Source: Rubritalea marina DSM 17716 (lineage in GTDB: Bacteria > Verrucomicrobiota > Verrucomicrobiia > Verrucomicrobiales > Akkermansiaceae). Taken from it: DNA of 59,735 nucleotides. Below are positions 8,867 to 17,678 of the stretch, piece after piece. The notes under the pieces were generated by a model. That model saw only the letters and a program-made list of their open reading frames with translations. It did no database searches and was not told where the DNA came from. Positions within the stretch are counted from its first letter, which is position 1. Each line of letters starts with the position of its first letter. The stretch is taken from the NCBI RefSeq assembly GCF_000378105.1, contig NZ_KB899261.1, positions 1 through 59,735 of the forward strand, written 5' to 3'. Both the position numbers and the translations under genes were made by a program.

Positions 8867-9352
8867 TTATGGTGAAACAACAAGGCGGCCCTCTGGCTCA
8901 TCTTGCTCAAAAATAAATCCATTCTCTTTGTAGGTCTTGAGTCGAAAATGAGTCGCGGTGGAGAGCACCCCATCGATCGTACTCAGCTTCTCGCTAACAA
9001 AGCGCGCCACCTCCATCAAACTTGGCCCCTTCACCACCACCATTAGATCATAGCCACCACTCGCCAAGAAGCACGATGACACTTGGTCAAAACGTGCAAT
9101 GCGCATGGCCAAGCGATCAAAGCCTCCTCCTCGCTCTGGGGTTAGCTTCACCTCAATGAACGCTGCCACTCGATCGTCACCCGCCTGTTCACGGTTAATC
9201 ACCGTGTGATAACCAAGGATGGTACCATCTTTTTGCCAATCAGCCATCTGATTAGCAACTTCCTGCTCGTCCTTCTTCAATAGCTCGGCGAGCTCCTGAT
9301 GGGAGAATCGGGCATTCTGAGCGAGTAGCTCTAATAGTGGGTCAATTGCCAT
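8867..9352 (-). CDS. Lrp/AsnC-family transcriptional regulator
   Basis: 161 residues from the ATG at 9352 (MAIDPLLELLAQNARFS). An upstream TTG at 9373 would add 7 residues and is less likely. The N-terminal winged helix-turn-helix (about 1-60, FSHQELAELL..) and C-terminal RAM/ACT-like effector domain (about 65-150, AFIEVKL...GGYDLMVVVKG) are in the family order. These proteins sense amino acids and usually control adjacent genes. Here it heads a unit with an aminotransferase, a CPBP protease and the NadE-like protein. No clear operator palindrome was found upstream. Confidence 0.93.
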   Translation of the reverse strand: MAIDPLLELLAQNARFSHQELAELLKKDEQEVANQMADWQKDGTILGYHTVINREQAGDDRVAAFIEVKLTPERGGGFDRLAMRIARFDQVSSCFLASGGYDLMVVVKGPSLMEVARFVSEKLSTIDGVLSTATHFRLKTYKENGFIFEQDEPEGRLVVSP

Positions 9353-9476
9353 GATGCTTTTTGGTGTAACCAATCACCCAGTCTTTGCCAACCTCGCATC
9401 CTAAAAAAATCTATTTTCTGCAAAATTCAGATCCGTGCTAGATTCTGTTTGTCTTCAATCCTAGATCCACAGCCCC

Positions 9477-10385
9477 ATGAAGAATCACAAGCCATTACGT
9501 ATTATCGCTCTCGCCCTCATTTTCTGCGCCGCCCTAGCAGTCATCCTCTATAGTCGCAGCGAAGAATCCTGGAATCGAGAGCGCATCATCCAAAGTGTGG
9601 CAGCGGAGAACCGCTCAGGCTCAGGCTACCGCGAGCTCGAAGGGAAATTTATCGAGTACAGCTATATCGACTTCGGCAGCTTCCAGCTCGCCATCTACGA
9701 CAACCAAATCAAATGGCGCGGCAAGGGCGGATACTTTGATGGCATCGTCGCCTCAGTTGAGCCTCAGATTTCCAAAGTAGACGACGGCATCTACTTCCTC
9801 TCCTGGGTCTTCGGTGACCACGGAGGAGACAATGTGGTAGTCAACTTCAAGGATAACACCGTCTACGCCCACCTGCGCTCAGGTCAGAGCAATGACGACT
9901 CAGAAGCGCCGGACTTCGAAATGATCCACGGCAACGTGCAATGCGGTCCATCAGCCAATGGCCCCTTCCCCGAAGGCGAACCAATCTCGATGCTGCGCAT
10001 GATCCTAAAACTCACCAAAAACACTAAGAAACAGAATCTCCCGCCCATGTTCACCACCCCTCGCCCAGTAACACAAGCTGAGCTCATCGCACGCGAGGAA
10101 CTCGCTAAGCGCCCAATCTGCTACGAGAGTGTCGAAGGCAACCGAAATCTAAAGGTCTTGGGAGGAAACACCATCGTCAGCGACAACGCAGGCTCCGAGC
10201 AAAGCCATAGAAGCTACGCCACCAAGGTTGCCGATGGCATTTACTTTATCTCCTGGTTGGGCAACCCCGCCTTTGGCAACCACATAGTCTTCAATGCCAA
10301 GACCAATAAGATCTATGAACACGTGATCCATCAGGGGCTGCGTAACGAGTGGATACACGACGCGAGCACCACTCCCGCCAAATAG
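9477..10385 (+). CDS. Membrane-anchored protein with two MoaF-like (calycin-type) repeats
   Basis: 302 residues. An N-terminal hydrophobic helix (about 8-25) follows a basic start, so the rest is probably extracytoplasmic and anchored. The body holds two similar units, about 50-150 and about 205-298. Each carries a D-G-I-Y-F-(L/I)-S-W core, as in VDDGIYFLSWVFGDHG and VADGIYFISWLGNPAFG, followed by a V-x-F-x-x-x-T-x-x-(V/I)-Y strand. This core resembles MoaF/phenolic-acid-decarboxylase-like barrels, but catalytic function cannot be inferred. It is transcribed alone, divergent from the Lrp gene and convergent with cysJ. Confidence 0.7.
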   Translation: MKNHKPLRIIALALIFCAALAVILYSRSEESWNRERIIQSVAAENRSGSGYRELEGKFIEYSYIDFGSFQLAIYDNQIKWRGKGGYFDGIVASVEPQISKVDDGIYFLSWVFGDHGGDNVVVNFKDNTVYAHLRSGQSNDDSEAPDFEMIHGNVQCGPSANGPFPEGEPISMLRMILKLTKNTKKQNLPPMFTTPRPVTQAELIAREELAKRPICYESVEGNRNLKVLGGNTIVSDNAGSEQSHRSYATKVADGIYFISWLGNPAFGNHIVFNAKTNKIYEHVIHQGLRNEWIHDASTTPAK

Positions 10386-10399
10386 CGCCCCGAATCAAC

Positions 10400-10431
10400 A
10401 ATGGGCCACAACTCGGAAGCTGTGGCCCATT
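10400..10431. terminator. Strong hairpin between convergent genes
   Basis: An 11-bp stem (AATGGGCCACA with TGTGGCCCATT, loop of 10) lies between two convergent stops. It lacks a long U tract on either strand, so it may block read-through or stabilise 3' ends on both sides rather than act as a canonical terminator. Confidence 0.6.
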
Positions 10432-10456
10432 GGCTTTGCTATCTCATGAAATGGTA

Positions 10457-12187
10457 TTAGTAGACGTCACGGAGATAACGTTTCGCCTTTTTCAGCTCAG
10501 AAACATAGGCAATCGCTTCATCCTCGCTCTTGCCGCCGGCGAGCTCGATCACCTTGTGAATGGCTGAGTCCACATCTTTTGCCATGCGGGATGCGTCACC
10601 ACAGATGTAGATACTCGCCCCTTCTTCCAACCATTGGAAAAAGTCGGCTGCATTTTGAATGATCCGGTTCTGAACGTAAATTTTCTCTTCTTGGTCGCGT
10701 GAGAAGGCAGTGTCTAGCTTCGTCAACAAGCCAGATTCCTGCCACGCGTCAAGCTGCTCGCGGTAGAGGAAGTCACAAGCTTCATGTTGGTCACCAAAGA
10801 ACAACCAGTTCTTGCCTGAAGCGCCACGCGCTTCGCGTTCTTCGAGGTAAGCCCGGAAGGGTGCGATCCCCGTACCTGGGCCTATCATGATCACTGGCGC
10901 TGCGTCATTTTCTGGGAGTCTAAAGGCGCTATTGCTGTGCATGTAAACCTTGACTGGACGCTCGAGCTCGTGCTCAGCAAGGTAGCTAGAACAGACGCCG
11001 AGACGCTTGCGACCGTGGCTTTCCCACTCGACCTTACCCACCGTCAAATGCACCTCACCAGGGTGCGCCTTCGGGCTGGATGAAATCGAATACAAACGCG
11101 GCTTCAGCGGCTTCAAGGTGCTGACCAAAAATTCTGCGGTCGGGAAGGTAATCCCGAAATCAAGGATCGGATCAACGATCGTGCGACCGCTACAGTATTC
11201 TTTGATTGTCTCAGAGCTGGAGAGCAGTTCTTTGAGTTCTTCTGATTTGCTCAAGCGGCCACATGCCACGAGGAAGGCTTCCTGCAGGATGCTCACATCG
11301 TAGTGATAGAGTAAGGCTTCGCGAACCGTGACCGTGGAACCATCTTCAACGGTCGCTGGCTCGTCAGCAGCAATCAAGGTAGCCTCGAGGATTTCATCCA
11401 CGAGCACGGCTGGGTTCTCAGGGAAGACCCCGAGCGCATCACCCACTTCGTAATCAATGCCAGATCCATCGAGGGAAATTTCCACATGGTGAGTTGCCTT
11501 TACTGAGCCCGCGCCATTCAGGTTCACGGTCTTCAGGAGACCCGCTGGGTATGGATTCTTCTTCGTGAACCCTGATTCCTCTTCGACCTCCAGATCCAAT
11601 GCCACTGGCGCCGCGTCGGCTGAACCGAGCGCGGCCTGTGCCGCTTCGACCCACGTTGGAAAGAGATCATCGGGATCACCATCGACCTCAACCATGTCGG
11701 ACACACGACTGGCTCCGAGAGCCTCGAGTCGTGCGTCAATCTCCTTGCTGCATTGGCAGAAGTCCGGGTAGCTAGAATCTCCCAGTCCCAGCACGCTGAA
11801 GTTGAGCCCTTCGCAGTTTGGTGCATCTTCTGCCATCAAGGCGGCGTGGAATTCAGCAGCGTTGTCTGGCGGCTCACCTTCCCCGTAGGTACTAGTAATG
11901 ATAAGGAGGTTCTCAATCTCGCCAAGATCAGCTGGGCTGAGCTCGGACATATCGAGGACCTTAGCATCAAAGTTTGCGCCTCCAAGCAACTTGGCCGCCT
12001 TCTTACTGAGTGATTCAGCCGTACCAGTCTGGGAGCCGAATGCTATCGTCACGGGCACTGCCGGAGCCGCAGGCTCAGAACTGGTGGATCCGTCGCCTGA
12101 ATACATTCCGGCAAGAAATCCGTTCAACCATGATCGCTGAGCTGAACTAAATGGGGCTGACTCTGGAATTTGTGGTGATGAAATCAT
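10457..12187 (-). CDS. cysJ: CysJ-type sulfite (or nitrite) reductase flavoprotein
   Basis: 576-residue diflavin reductase passing electrons from NADPH through FAD and FMN to a siroheme partner. Order: N-terminal extension with FSSAQRSWLNGFLAG (about 12-26), flavodoxin/FMN domain (IAFGSQTGTAESL, about 45-190), FAD domain (RLYSISSSP, GVCSSYLAE), NADPH domain (MIGPGTGIAPFRAYLEER, IYICGDASRMAKDV) and the terminal KRYLRDVY. The E. coli CysJ end is almost the same (RDVY). It lies 44 bases downstream of the siroheme reductase gene. Sulfite versus nitrite is not decided by this subunit. Confidence 0.93.
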   Translation of the reverse strand: MISSPQIPESAPFSSAQRSWLNGFLAGMYSGDGSTSSEPAAPAVPVTIAFGSQTGTAESLSKKAAKLLGGANFDAKVLDMSELSPADLGEIENLLIITSTYGEGEPPDNAAEFHAALMAEDAPNCEGLNFSVLGLGDSSYPDFCQCSKEIDARLEALGASRVSDMVEVDGDPDDLFPTWVEAAQAALGSADAAPVALDLEVEEESGFTKKNPYPAGLLKTVNLNGAGSVKATHHVEISLDGSGIDYEVGDALGVFPENPAVLVDEILEATLIAADEPATVEDGSTVTVREALLYHYDVSILQEAFLVACGRLSKSEELKELLSSSETIKEYCSGRTIVDPILDFGITFPTAEFLVSTLKPLKPRLYSISSSPKAHPGEVHLTVGKVEWESHGRKRLGVCSSYLAEHELERPVKVYMHSNSAFRLPENDAAPVIMIGPGTGIAPFRAYLEEREARGASGKNWLFFGDQHEACDFLYREQLDAWQESGLLTKLDTAFSRDQEEKIYVQNRIIQNAADFFQWLEEGASIYICGDASRMAKDVDSAIHKVIELAGGKSEDEAIAYVSELKKAKRYLRDVY

Positions 12188-12231
12188 ATTGTATGTGCAA
12201 TAAGTTTGGTAAAAAAATAATACTTCAGTTC

Positions 12232-13983
12232 TTAGGCAGCGACCTTGAGAGAGAACAATTCCTTGAGCTCCTCTAGGGTGTGGCGACGGGTGAACTGCCA
12301 GAACGTCTCATTCTCCACGCGCTTCGCCTGGTAGACCTTCAATACAGATAATAAGGTTTCTTGGATCTCTGGGAAAGTCATTGCGGGGAATACCTCATGG
12401 GCAATCGACTGGCGCTCGTCCACACCACCACCTAGCACGATGCTATAGCCTTCATGGCTTTCACCATCGATCTTCACCTTCGCCCCGATCATTCCGATAT
12501 CGCCGATGTAATGTTGGGCACAGGAATGGTGGCAGCCAGTGAGATGAATGTTGATCGTGCGATCCAGCTCGATGCGTTCATCTAAAAATTGCGCCAGCTC
12601 CACTGCATTCCCTTTGGTATTTGCAGCGGCGTACTTGCACCCTTGATTCCCAGTGCAGGCGATAAGCCCGCCGGAAATCTTTGTGGTGGATGTCTGAAAG
12701 CCAATTTCTTGAATACGGTGCTTCACCTCCTCCACATCCTCATCCTTGATGTGTGGAATGATCAGATTCTGCCAAGCAGTTAGGCGGATATCGCCTCGAC
12801 CCTTGTCGCGAGCGAGTGCCGCTATCGCCTTCATCTGGCTGGGCGACATGCGGCCCACCGGCACCACGACCCCAATGTAATTGAGACCTTCGGTGGATTG
12901 TGGATGCACTCCAATGTGGCCATGTTGGTCCGTGATGTCGCGGGCTTCACACTTTTCGAGCTCCAACTTCACCATTGGAAATGCGAGCTTCTGCTGCGTT
13001 TCATCTAGAAATTTCTCTACCCCCCATTGATCGACAAGGTACTTCAAGCGCGCTTTCTTACGATTGGTTCGATCACCATGCTCAATAAACACACGAATCA
13101 TTGCAGCCGCGAGTGGAACAGCCTCGTCGGGCTTGATCAAGAGTCCGCAATCACTCGCAAATTGCTTATGCCCCGTGATGCCACATAACTGCACACGGAA
13201 ATACACACCGGGCGCAACGCCGTGCCCCTCTCCCACACGCACCGCGTAGAAGGCGATGTCGTTGGTGTCGGCACAGACGGACACACGCCCACCATTATCA
13301 AATGAAATATTAAACTTACGCGGCAGACCATAGAGGTCTCGGTTATTGAGAATGAAATGATGCATCGCCTTAGCATATGGCAAGACATCGATTACCTCGT
13401 AGGGGTCAAAGCCACTGGTCGGACTCGCCGTGATGTTACGTAAGTTATCAGCACCTGCTCCTTTGGAAGTGAGGCCGATCTCCGTTAGCTTCATGAATGT
13501 AGGAACTACCTGTCGCGGCATGATCTCGCGCACTTGAAAATTGCCACGAGTGGTCACGTCAGCGTAGCCTCCCCCCCATTCCTCGGCGATCTCAGCCAGA
13601 CCTTCCAGTTGATGTGACTGTAGCACACAGCCAGGAATGCGGCAGCGTAACATAAAGGAATCTTGCACCGGCTTCACATGGAAGAAACCATAAAACTTGT
13701 AGCGGAACATGTCTGCCGCTTCTGGAAATTGATCTGCCTCACCATTGGCTACCATCTCATCCCAAACATCCAGCCCATTGCGTTCATGCTTGATGAGCTC
13801 CTCCTTACAAAGATCATCCACTGGAGTGCCGTAGACACTTTCTTCTACCGACTCGGCCGGGTCATTGGTGAATTGGCCACACGCGTTTTGCCCGACAAAT
13901 GGGACGCCGCCTGGCCTCTGGTGCACACCTTCGAAAAACCCCTTCAAGTATTCCTTCTGATCCGTATTGAATGTCTGCTCCAT
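12232..13983 (-). CDS. Siroheme/4Fe-4S nitrite-sulfite reductase, NirA type
   Basis: About 583 residues from ATG 13983 ([17 protein letters not shown]); a GTG at 14004 would add 7. It reduces nitrite to ammonium or sulfite to sulfide with six electrons. Cluster/siroheme cysteines are ACTGNQGC (C-x5-C) and [10 protein letters not shown] (C-x3-C), the latter closer to ferredoxin-nitrite reductases (TGCPNSC..) than to sulfite reductases. [24 protein letters not shown] and GADNLRNIT are typical NirA-family blocks. The partner is a CysJ-type flavoprotein, which points to NADPH as donor. Both subunits share a short N-terminal motif. No transporter or nitrate reductase lies nearby, so the physiological substrate stays open. 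Confidence 0.88.
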   Translation of the reverse strand: MEQTFNTDQKEYLKGFFEGVHQRPGGVPFVGQNACGQFTNDPAESVEESVYGTPVDDLCKEELIKHERNGLDVWDEMVANGEADQFPEAADMFRYKFYGFFHVKPVQDSFMLRCRIPGCVLQSHQLEGLAEIAEEWGGGYADVTTRGNFQVREIMPRQVVPTFMKLTEIGLTSKGAGADNLRNITASPTSGFDPYEVIDVLPYAKAMHHFILNNRDLYGLPRKFNISFDNGGRVSVCADTNDIAFYAVRVGEGHGVAPGVYFRVQLCGITGHKQFASDCGLLIKPDEAVPLAAAMIRVFIEHGDRTNRKKARLKYLVDQWGVEKFLDETQQKLAFPMVKLELEKCEARDITDQHGHIGVHPQSTEGLNYIGVVVPVGRMSPSQMKAIAALARDKGRGDIRLTAWQNLIIPHIKDEDVEEVKHRIQEIGFQTSTTKISGGLIACTGNQGCKYAAANTKGNAVELAQFLDERIELDRTINIHLTGCHHSCAQHYIGDIGMIGAKVKIDGESHEGYSIVLGGGVDERQSIAHEVFPAMTFPEIQETLLSVLKVYQAKRVENETFWQFTRRHTLEELKELFSLKVAA

Positions 13984-14204
13984 GATAATGTTAATGCTGT
14001 ACACCAGCCTGGACTCTCCACCCTAGAAAAACCACGCGGCACAATGCCCAAAGCACATACCATTCCTTTACCTATTAATTTGATTCATCCATTCACGCAT
14101 CAGCATTCATCAAGATTTCATCATCAATCCTGACCGATAAATCCTCACCAAGTTCCGCAGAAAATTCCCTTCACAGCGGATTCTTCTATCGCCACACTCA
14201 TCAC

Positions 14205-15932
14205 ATGCACGACCGCGAAGACATCGCCGACATATTGGAACACATTGCCGTTCTTCTTGAGCTCAAGGGGGAAAATATTTTCAAGACCCGCGCCTACCGC
14301 AAGGGGGCAGATGTCCTACGCAGCGAGGAGATCGATCTCCGCGAGTTGGTGAAAACTAGCTCACTTAGCAGCATCACAGGCATCGGCAAAGCACTCGCCG
14401 ATAAAATCGCAGAACTCGTCAACACGAGCCAGCTAGGCTTCTATAATGACCTCAAGGCCGAGTTCCCCCCCTCACTTTTCGAGCTATTCGAAATCCAAGG
14501 CCTGGGACCCAAGAAAATCAAAACGCTCTACACCAAATGCAACATCCACTCGGTGGCCGACCTGAAACAGGCGTGCGAAGACGGTAGCATCACGAGCGTC
14601 ACTGGATTTGGCGCCAAGACAGTGGAAAAATTACTCAAAGCAATTGAATTCCGTGAAAACTTTGCCTCCCACTTCCGCCTAGGTGATGTCGCCGTCATGG
14701 CAGAAACCATGCTCGACTACATCCGTTGTCACCCAGCCACCCTGCGCGCCTGCCACGCGGGCTCCTACCGTCGCTCCAAAGAGATCTTGCATGATATCGA
14801 TATCCTCGTGGCTACCAAACGCCCGGCAGAACTCACCCAATGGTTCAGCCAGCTGGATGAGGTCAGCGAAGTCATTGTCTGCGGCGAAACCAAAGCTTCC
14901 GTACGACTCGACAATGGACTCCAAGTCGATCTCCGTGCCGTCAGTAATAGCGCCTTCCCCTTTGCTCTCCAGTACTTTTCGGGGAGTAAAGAGCACAATG
15001 TCGCAATCCGGCAGCGCGCGCTCAAGCGTGGCCTCTCGCTCAACGAGTATGGTTTCACCGCCAAAGACGCCGCCGCCGAAGTCCCAACAGTCCACGAAGA
15101 GGCCGACATCTACGACGCCTTGCAGCTCGCGTTCATCCCACCTGAGCTACGCGAGAACCGAGGTGAAATTGAGGCTGCCGAGAACAATACGCTCCCACGC
15201 TTGATCGAGCTGGAAAACCTGCGTGGCACCTTCCACAACCACACCACAGCATCAGACGGCCGCAACTCGCTCCAAGAAATGGCTGACGCAGCCATCGAAC
15301 ATGGGCTCGAGTACCTTGGCATCGCCGACCACTCGAAGTCATCATTCCAAGCCAATGGACTCTACCCAGATCGCCTGCTCAAGCAGGTCGAAGAAATCCG
15401 CCAACTCAACCGACAATGGGACGGTAGCTTCAGGTTGTTGGCTGGATCAGAGGTTGATATCCTCAAAGATGGTAGCCTCGACTTTGATGACTCGATTCTG
15501 AGCCAGCTCGATTACGTCGTCGCCTCCGTCCACAATGCCTTCACACTCCCCGAGAAGGAAATGACCAAGCGCATCATCCGGGCGATGGAAAACCCGCAGG
15601 TCACCATGCTCGGCCACCTCACAGGCCGACTCCTACTCAAGCGCGACGCCTATCAGGTCAACGTCGATAAAATCATCGACTGTGCCGCCGAGACCGGCAC
15701 CATCATCGAGCTCAACTGCAACCCCATGCGACTCGATATGGATTGGCGCCACTGGCACAAAGCCAAAGACAAAGGCGTGCGCTGCGCCATCAACCCGGAT
15801 GCTCATCGCGTGGAACAACTCCAATTCATGGCCTTCGGGGTGCGACTCGCACGCAAAGGCTGGCTCAGCAAGGAAGATGTAATCAATACCAAATCCCTGA
15901 CAGAAGTTCTTGAATTCCTGAAGATTTCCTAA
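14205..15932 (+). CDS. polX: DNA polymerase/3'-5' exonuclease PolX
   Basis: 575 residues: helix-hairpin-helix units (ITGIGKALADKI, IQGLGPKKIKTLY, VTGFGAKTVEKLL), family X polymerase core (about 150-310) and C-terminal PHP exonuclease domain (about 340-570). The catalytic Asp pair sits in GSYRRSKEILHDIDILV and the third Asp in LQVDLRAV; FSGSKEHNVAIRQRA is the nucleotide-binding block. The PHP metal motif reads TFHNHTTASDG, later IADHSKS and NPDAHR. This architecture supports gap-filling and end-trimming in base excision repair. Normal length, no missing polymerase residue seen. It is followed 19 bases later by floA. Confidence 0.94.
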   Translation: MHDREDIADILEHIAVLLELKGENIFKTRAYRKGADVLRSEEIDLRELVKTSSLSSITGIGKALADKIAELVNTSQLGFYNDLKAEFPPSLFELFEIQGLGPKKIKTLYTKCNIHSVADLKQACEDGSITSVTGFGAKTVEKLLKAIEFRENFASHFRLGDVAVMAETMLDYIRCHPATLRACHAGSYRRSKEILHDIDILVATKRPAELTQWFSQLDEVSEVIVCGETKASVRLDNGLQVDLRAVSNSAFPFALQYFSGSKEHNVAIRQRALKRGLSLNEYGFTAKDAAAEVPTVHEEADIYDALQLAFIPPELRENRGEIEAAENNTLPRLIELENLRGTFHNHTTASDGRNSLQEMADAAIEHGLEYLGIADHSKSSFQANGLYPDRLLKQVEEIRQLNRQWDGSFRLLAGSEVDILKDGSLDFDDSILSQLDYVVASVHNAFTLPEKEMTKRIIRAMENPQVTMLGHLTGRLLLKRDAYQVNVDKIIDCAAETGTIIELNCNPMRLDMDWRHWHKAKDKGVRCAINPDAHRVEQLQFMAFGVRLARKGWLSKEDVINTKSLTEVLEFLKIS

Positions 15933-15951
15933 CAAGGTGTAGAAGCTCTAA

Positions 15952-17004
15952 ATGACCAATCCTATGATACTTTCAAACAAGCTAGCTCTCCTTGCAGGGG
16001 ATGAACCCGACATCATTTCTGTGATCATTGCGATCATTGCCATATTCGCGTCTCTGGTCTTCATCTACATCATTCTGAAGTTTTTCAAAACTTGGCTCCG
16101 AGCCCTCCTTTCGCGTGCACCGGTCGCGTTTAGCTCACTGATCGGAATGTGGTTGCGTAAGGTCCCCTTCGAACTCGTGGTGGACAGCCGAGTGACCGCA
16201 GTCAAGGCAGGCTTAGGCTATGACACCGACGAACTGGAAGCACACTACCTAGCAGGTGGCGACATCTCCAATGTCGTACTCGCCCTCATCGCAGCAGACA
16301 AAGCCGGCATCAACCTCAACTTCAAGCGCGCTTGCGCCATCGACCTCGCCACCAAAGATACCGGCAAGACCGTACTCGAAGCTGTGCGCACCTCCATCAA
16401 CCCCAAGGTGATTGATTGCCCGTCACCCACCACTGGGCAAACAAAAATCACCGCCGTGGCCAAAGACGGTATTGCTGTCAATGCTCGTGCCAGAGTCACC
16501 GTACGCACCAATCTCGAACGCTTCGTCGGCGGTGCCACGGAAGAAACGATCATCGCACGTGTTGGTGAAGGGATTGTTACCGCAGTAGGTTCCGCAGCGT
16601 CCTATAAGGAAGTCCTCGAGAACCCAGACTCCATCTCTCGCCTCGTGCTCACCAAAGGAGTAGATTCCTCCACCGCTTTCGAAATCCTCTCGATCGACAT
16701 TGCTGACGTCGACGTCTCAGACAACATCGGTGCGCGCTTGCAAGCAGAACAGGCAGAAGCCGATAAACAAATCGCCCAAGCCCGTGCGGAAGTTCGCCGT
16801 GCCGCCGCCGTCGCTGCAGAGCAAGAAATGTCCGCAAAAACACAGGAGATGAAAGCCAAGGTCGTAGAAGCCGAAGCCGAAATCCCAATGGCCATCGCCG
16901 AAGCATTCCGCAATGGCAACCTCGGCATCATGGAATACGCCAAGTACCAAAACATCAATTCTGACACCAAAATGCGAGACAACCTCGCCAAGGACGAAGA
17001 ATAA
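15952..17004 (+). CDS. floA: Flotillin-like protein FloA
   Basis: 350 residues of the FloA/YqfA (UPF0365) family, which scaffolds functional membrane microdomains. A hydrophobic hairpin (about 21-45) is followed by a PHB/SPFH-like region ([18 protein letters not shown]...[13 protein letters not shown]). The Ala/Glu-rich coiled coil (about 255-320) has the [20 protein letters not shown] pattern typical of flotillins, and [23 protein letters not shown] is the family C-terminus. The NfeD-type partner often seen in Bacillus is not next to it. Instead a small membrane protein follows. Confidence 0.95.
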   Translation: MTNPMILSNKLALLAGDEPDIISVIIAIIAIFASLVFIYIILKFFKTWLRALLSRAPVAFSSLIGMWLRKVPFELVVDSRVTAVKAGLGYDTDELEAHYLAGGDISNVVLALIAADKAGINLNFKRACAIDLATKDTGKTVLEAVRTSINPKVIDCPSPTTGQTKITAVAKDGIAVNARARVTVRTNLERFVGGATEETIIARVGEGIVTAVGSAASYKEVLENPDSISRLVLTKGVDSSTAFEILSIDIADVDVSDNIGARLQAEQAEADKQIAQARAEVRRAAAVAAEQEMSAKTQEMKAKVVEAEAEIPMAIAEAFRNGNLGIMEYAKYQNINSDTKMRDNLAKDEE

Positions 17005-17101
17005 CATCGCGTGGTAGGTCGTTCTTAGCAAGTAGCCCAACTTGCCCAAGAGCACCTACCACTACCACCTCCCATTTTTCGCACTGTCCCGCCACCACTT
17101 G

Positions 17102-17593
17102 ATGAACTTCCACATCCTCGCAGAATCTGAATTCCCAGCACAGCTGATCCTTTTCGGCTTGGTCGTGTTGTTCAGTTTTATCAAGTGGTTGTTCCAAAAA
17201 ATCACTGGCACCGGACAAGCCAAAGCCGAACGTGATGAAGACGTGCTCGAGTCGCTCTACGATTCCTACCGCGAAACAATTGTCCAACGCCAATCTGGCA
17301 CCAACTCCCCCCAGCAAGCTGAAGTAAATGACTGGGGGGATCCAGTCGTCGAACCCTTGGTGCAAACCGCTCCTGAAGTGCCTGTGGAAGCCGCACCCGC
17401 TATCGATGCCTACCAGTTGGATATCAAAAACCTTCCTAAAAAGCTCGAGGTCTCAGCGCCAATCTCAGTAGCGCAAAAGAAATCAAAGTCGCAGAGCAAC
17501 ACCAGCCTCATCCGCTCACTGCAAAATAAAAGCGAACTCAAAAAGGCCATCATCCTTCAGGAGATCCTCAACAAACCCAAGGCTCTGCGCTAG
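17102..17593 (+). CDS. Small membrane protein downstream of floA, function unknown
   Basis: 163 residues from ATG 17102 (MNFHILAESEFPAQLILFGL); a longer frame from about 17042 lacks support. One transmembrane helix (about 12-30) is followed by a charged segment (RDEDVLESLYDSYRE), a Pro/Ala/Val-rich linker and a basic C-terminal helix ending LKKAIILQEILNKPKALR. A similar short terminal motif with an EIL..P..LR ending occurs in other PVC hypothetical proteins, as I recall; not checked. The position right after floA suggests a membrane-microdomain partner, which is inference. Confidence 0.75.
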   Translation: MNFHILAESEFPAQLILFGLVVLFSFIKWLFQKITGTGQAKAERDEDVLESLYDSYRETIVQRQSGTNSPQQAEVNDWGDPVVEPLVQTAPEVPVEAAPAIDAYQLDIKNLPKKLEVSAPISVAQKKSKSQSNTSLIRSLQNKSELKKAIILQEILNKPKALR

Positions 17594-17678
17594 AGACCCG
17601 ACACCGCCAGAGAAATAACACAGAACATTTCTCACTCGCCTATTGCTACTTCGACGTGCTTTTGGTTGAACCATTGTT

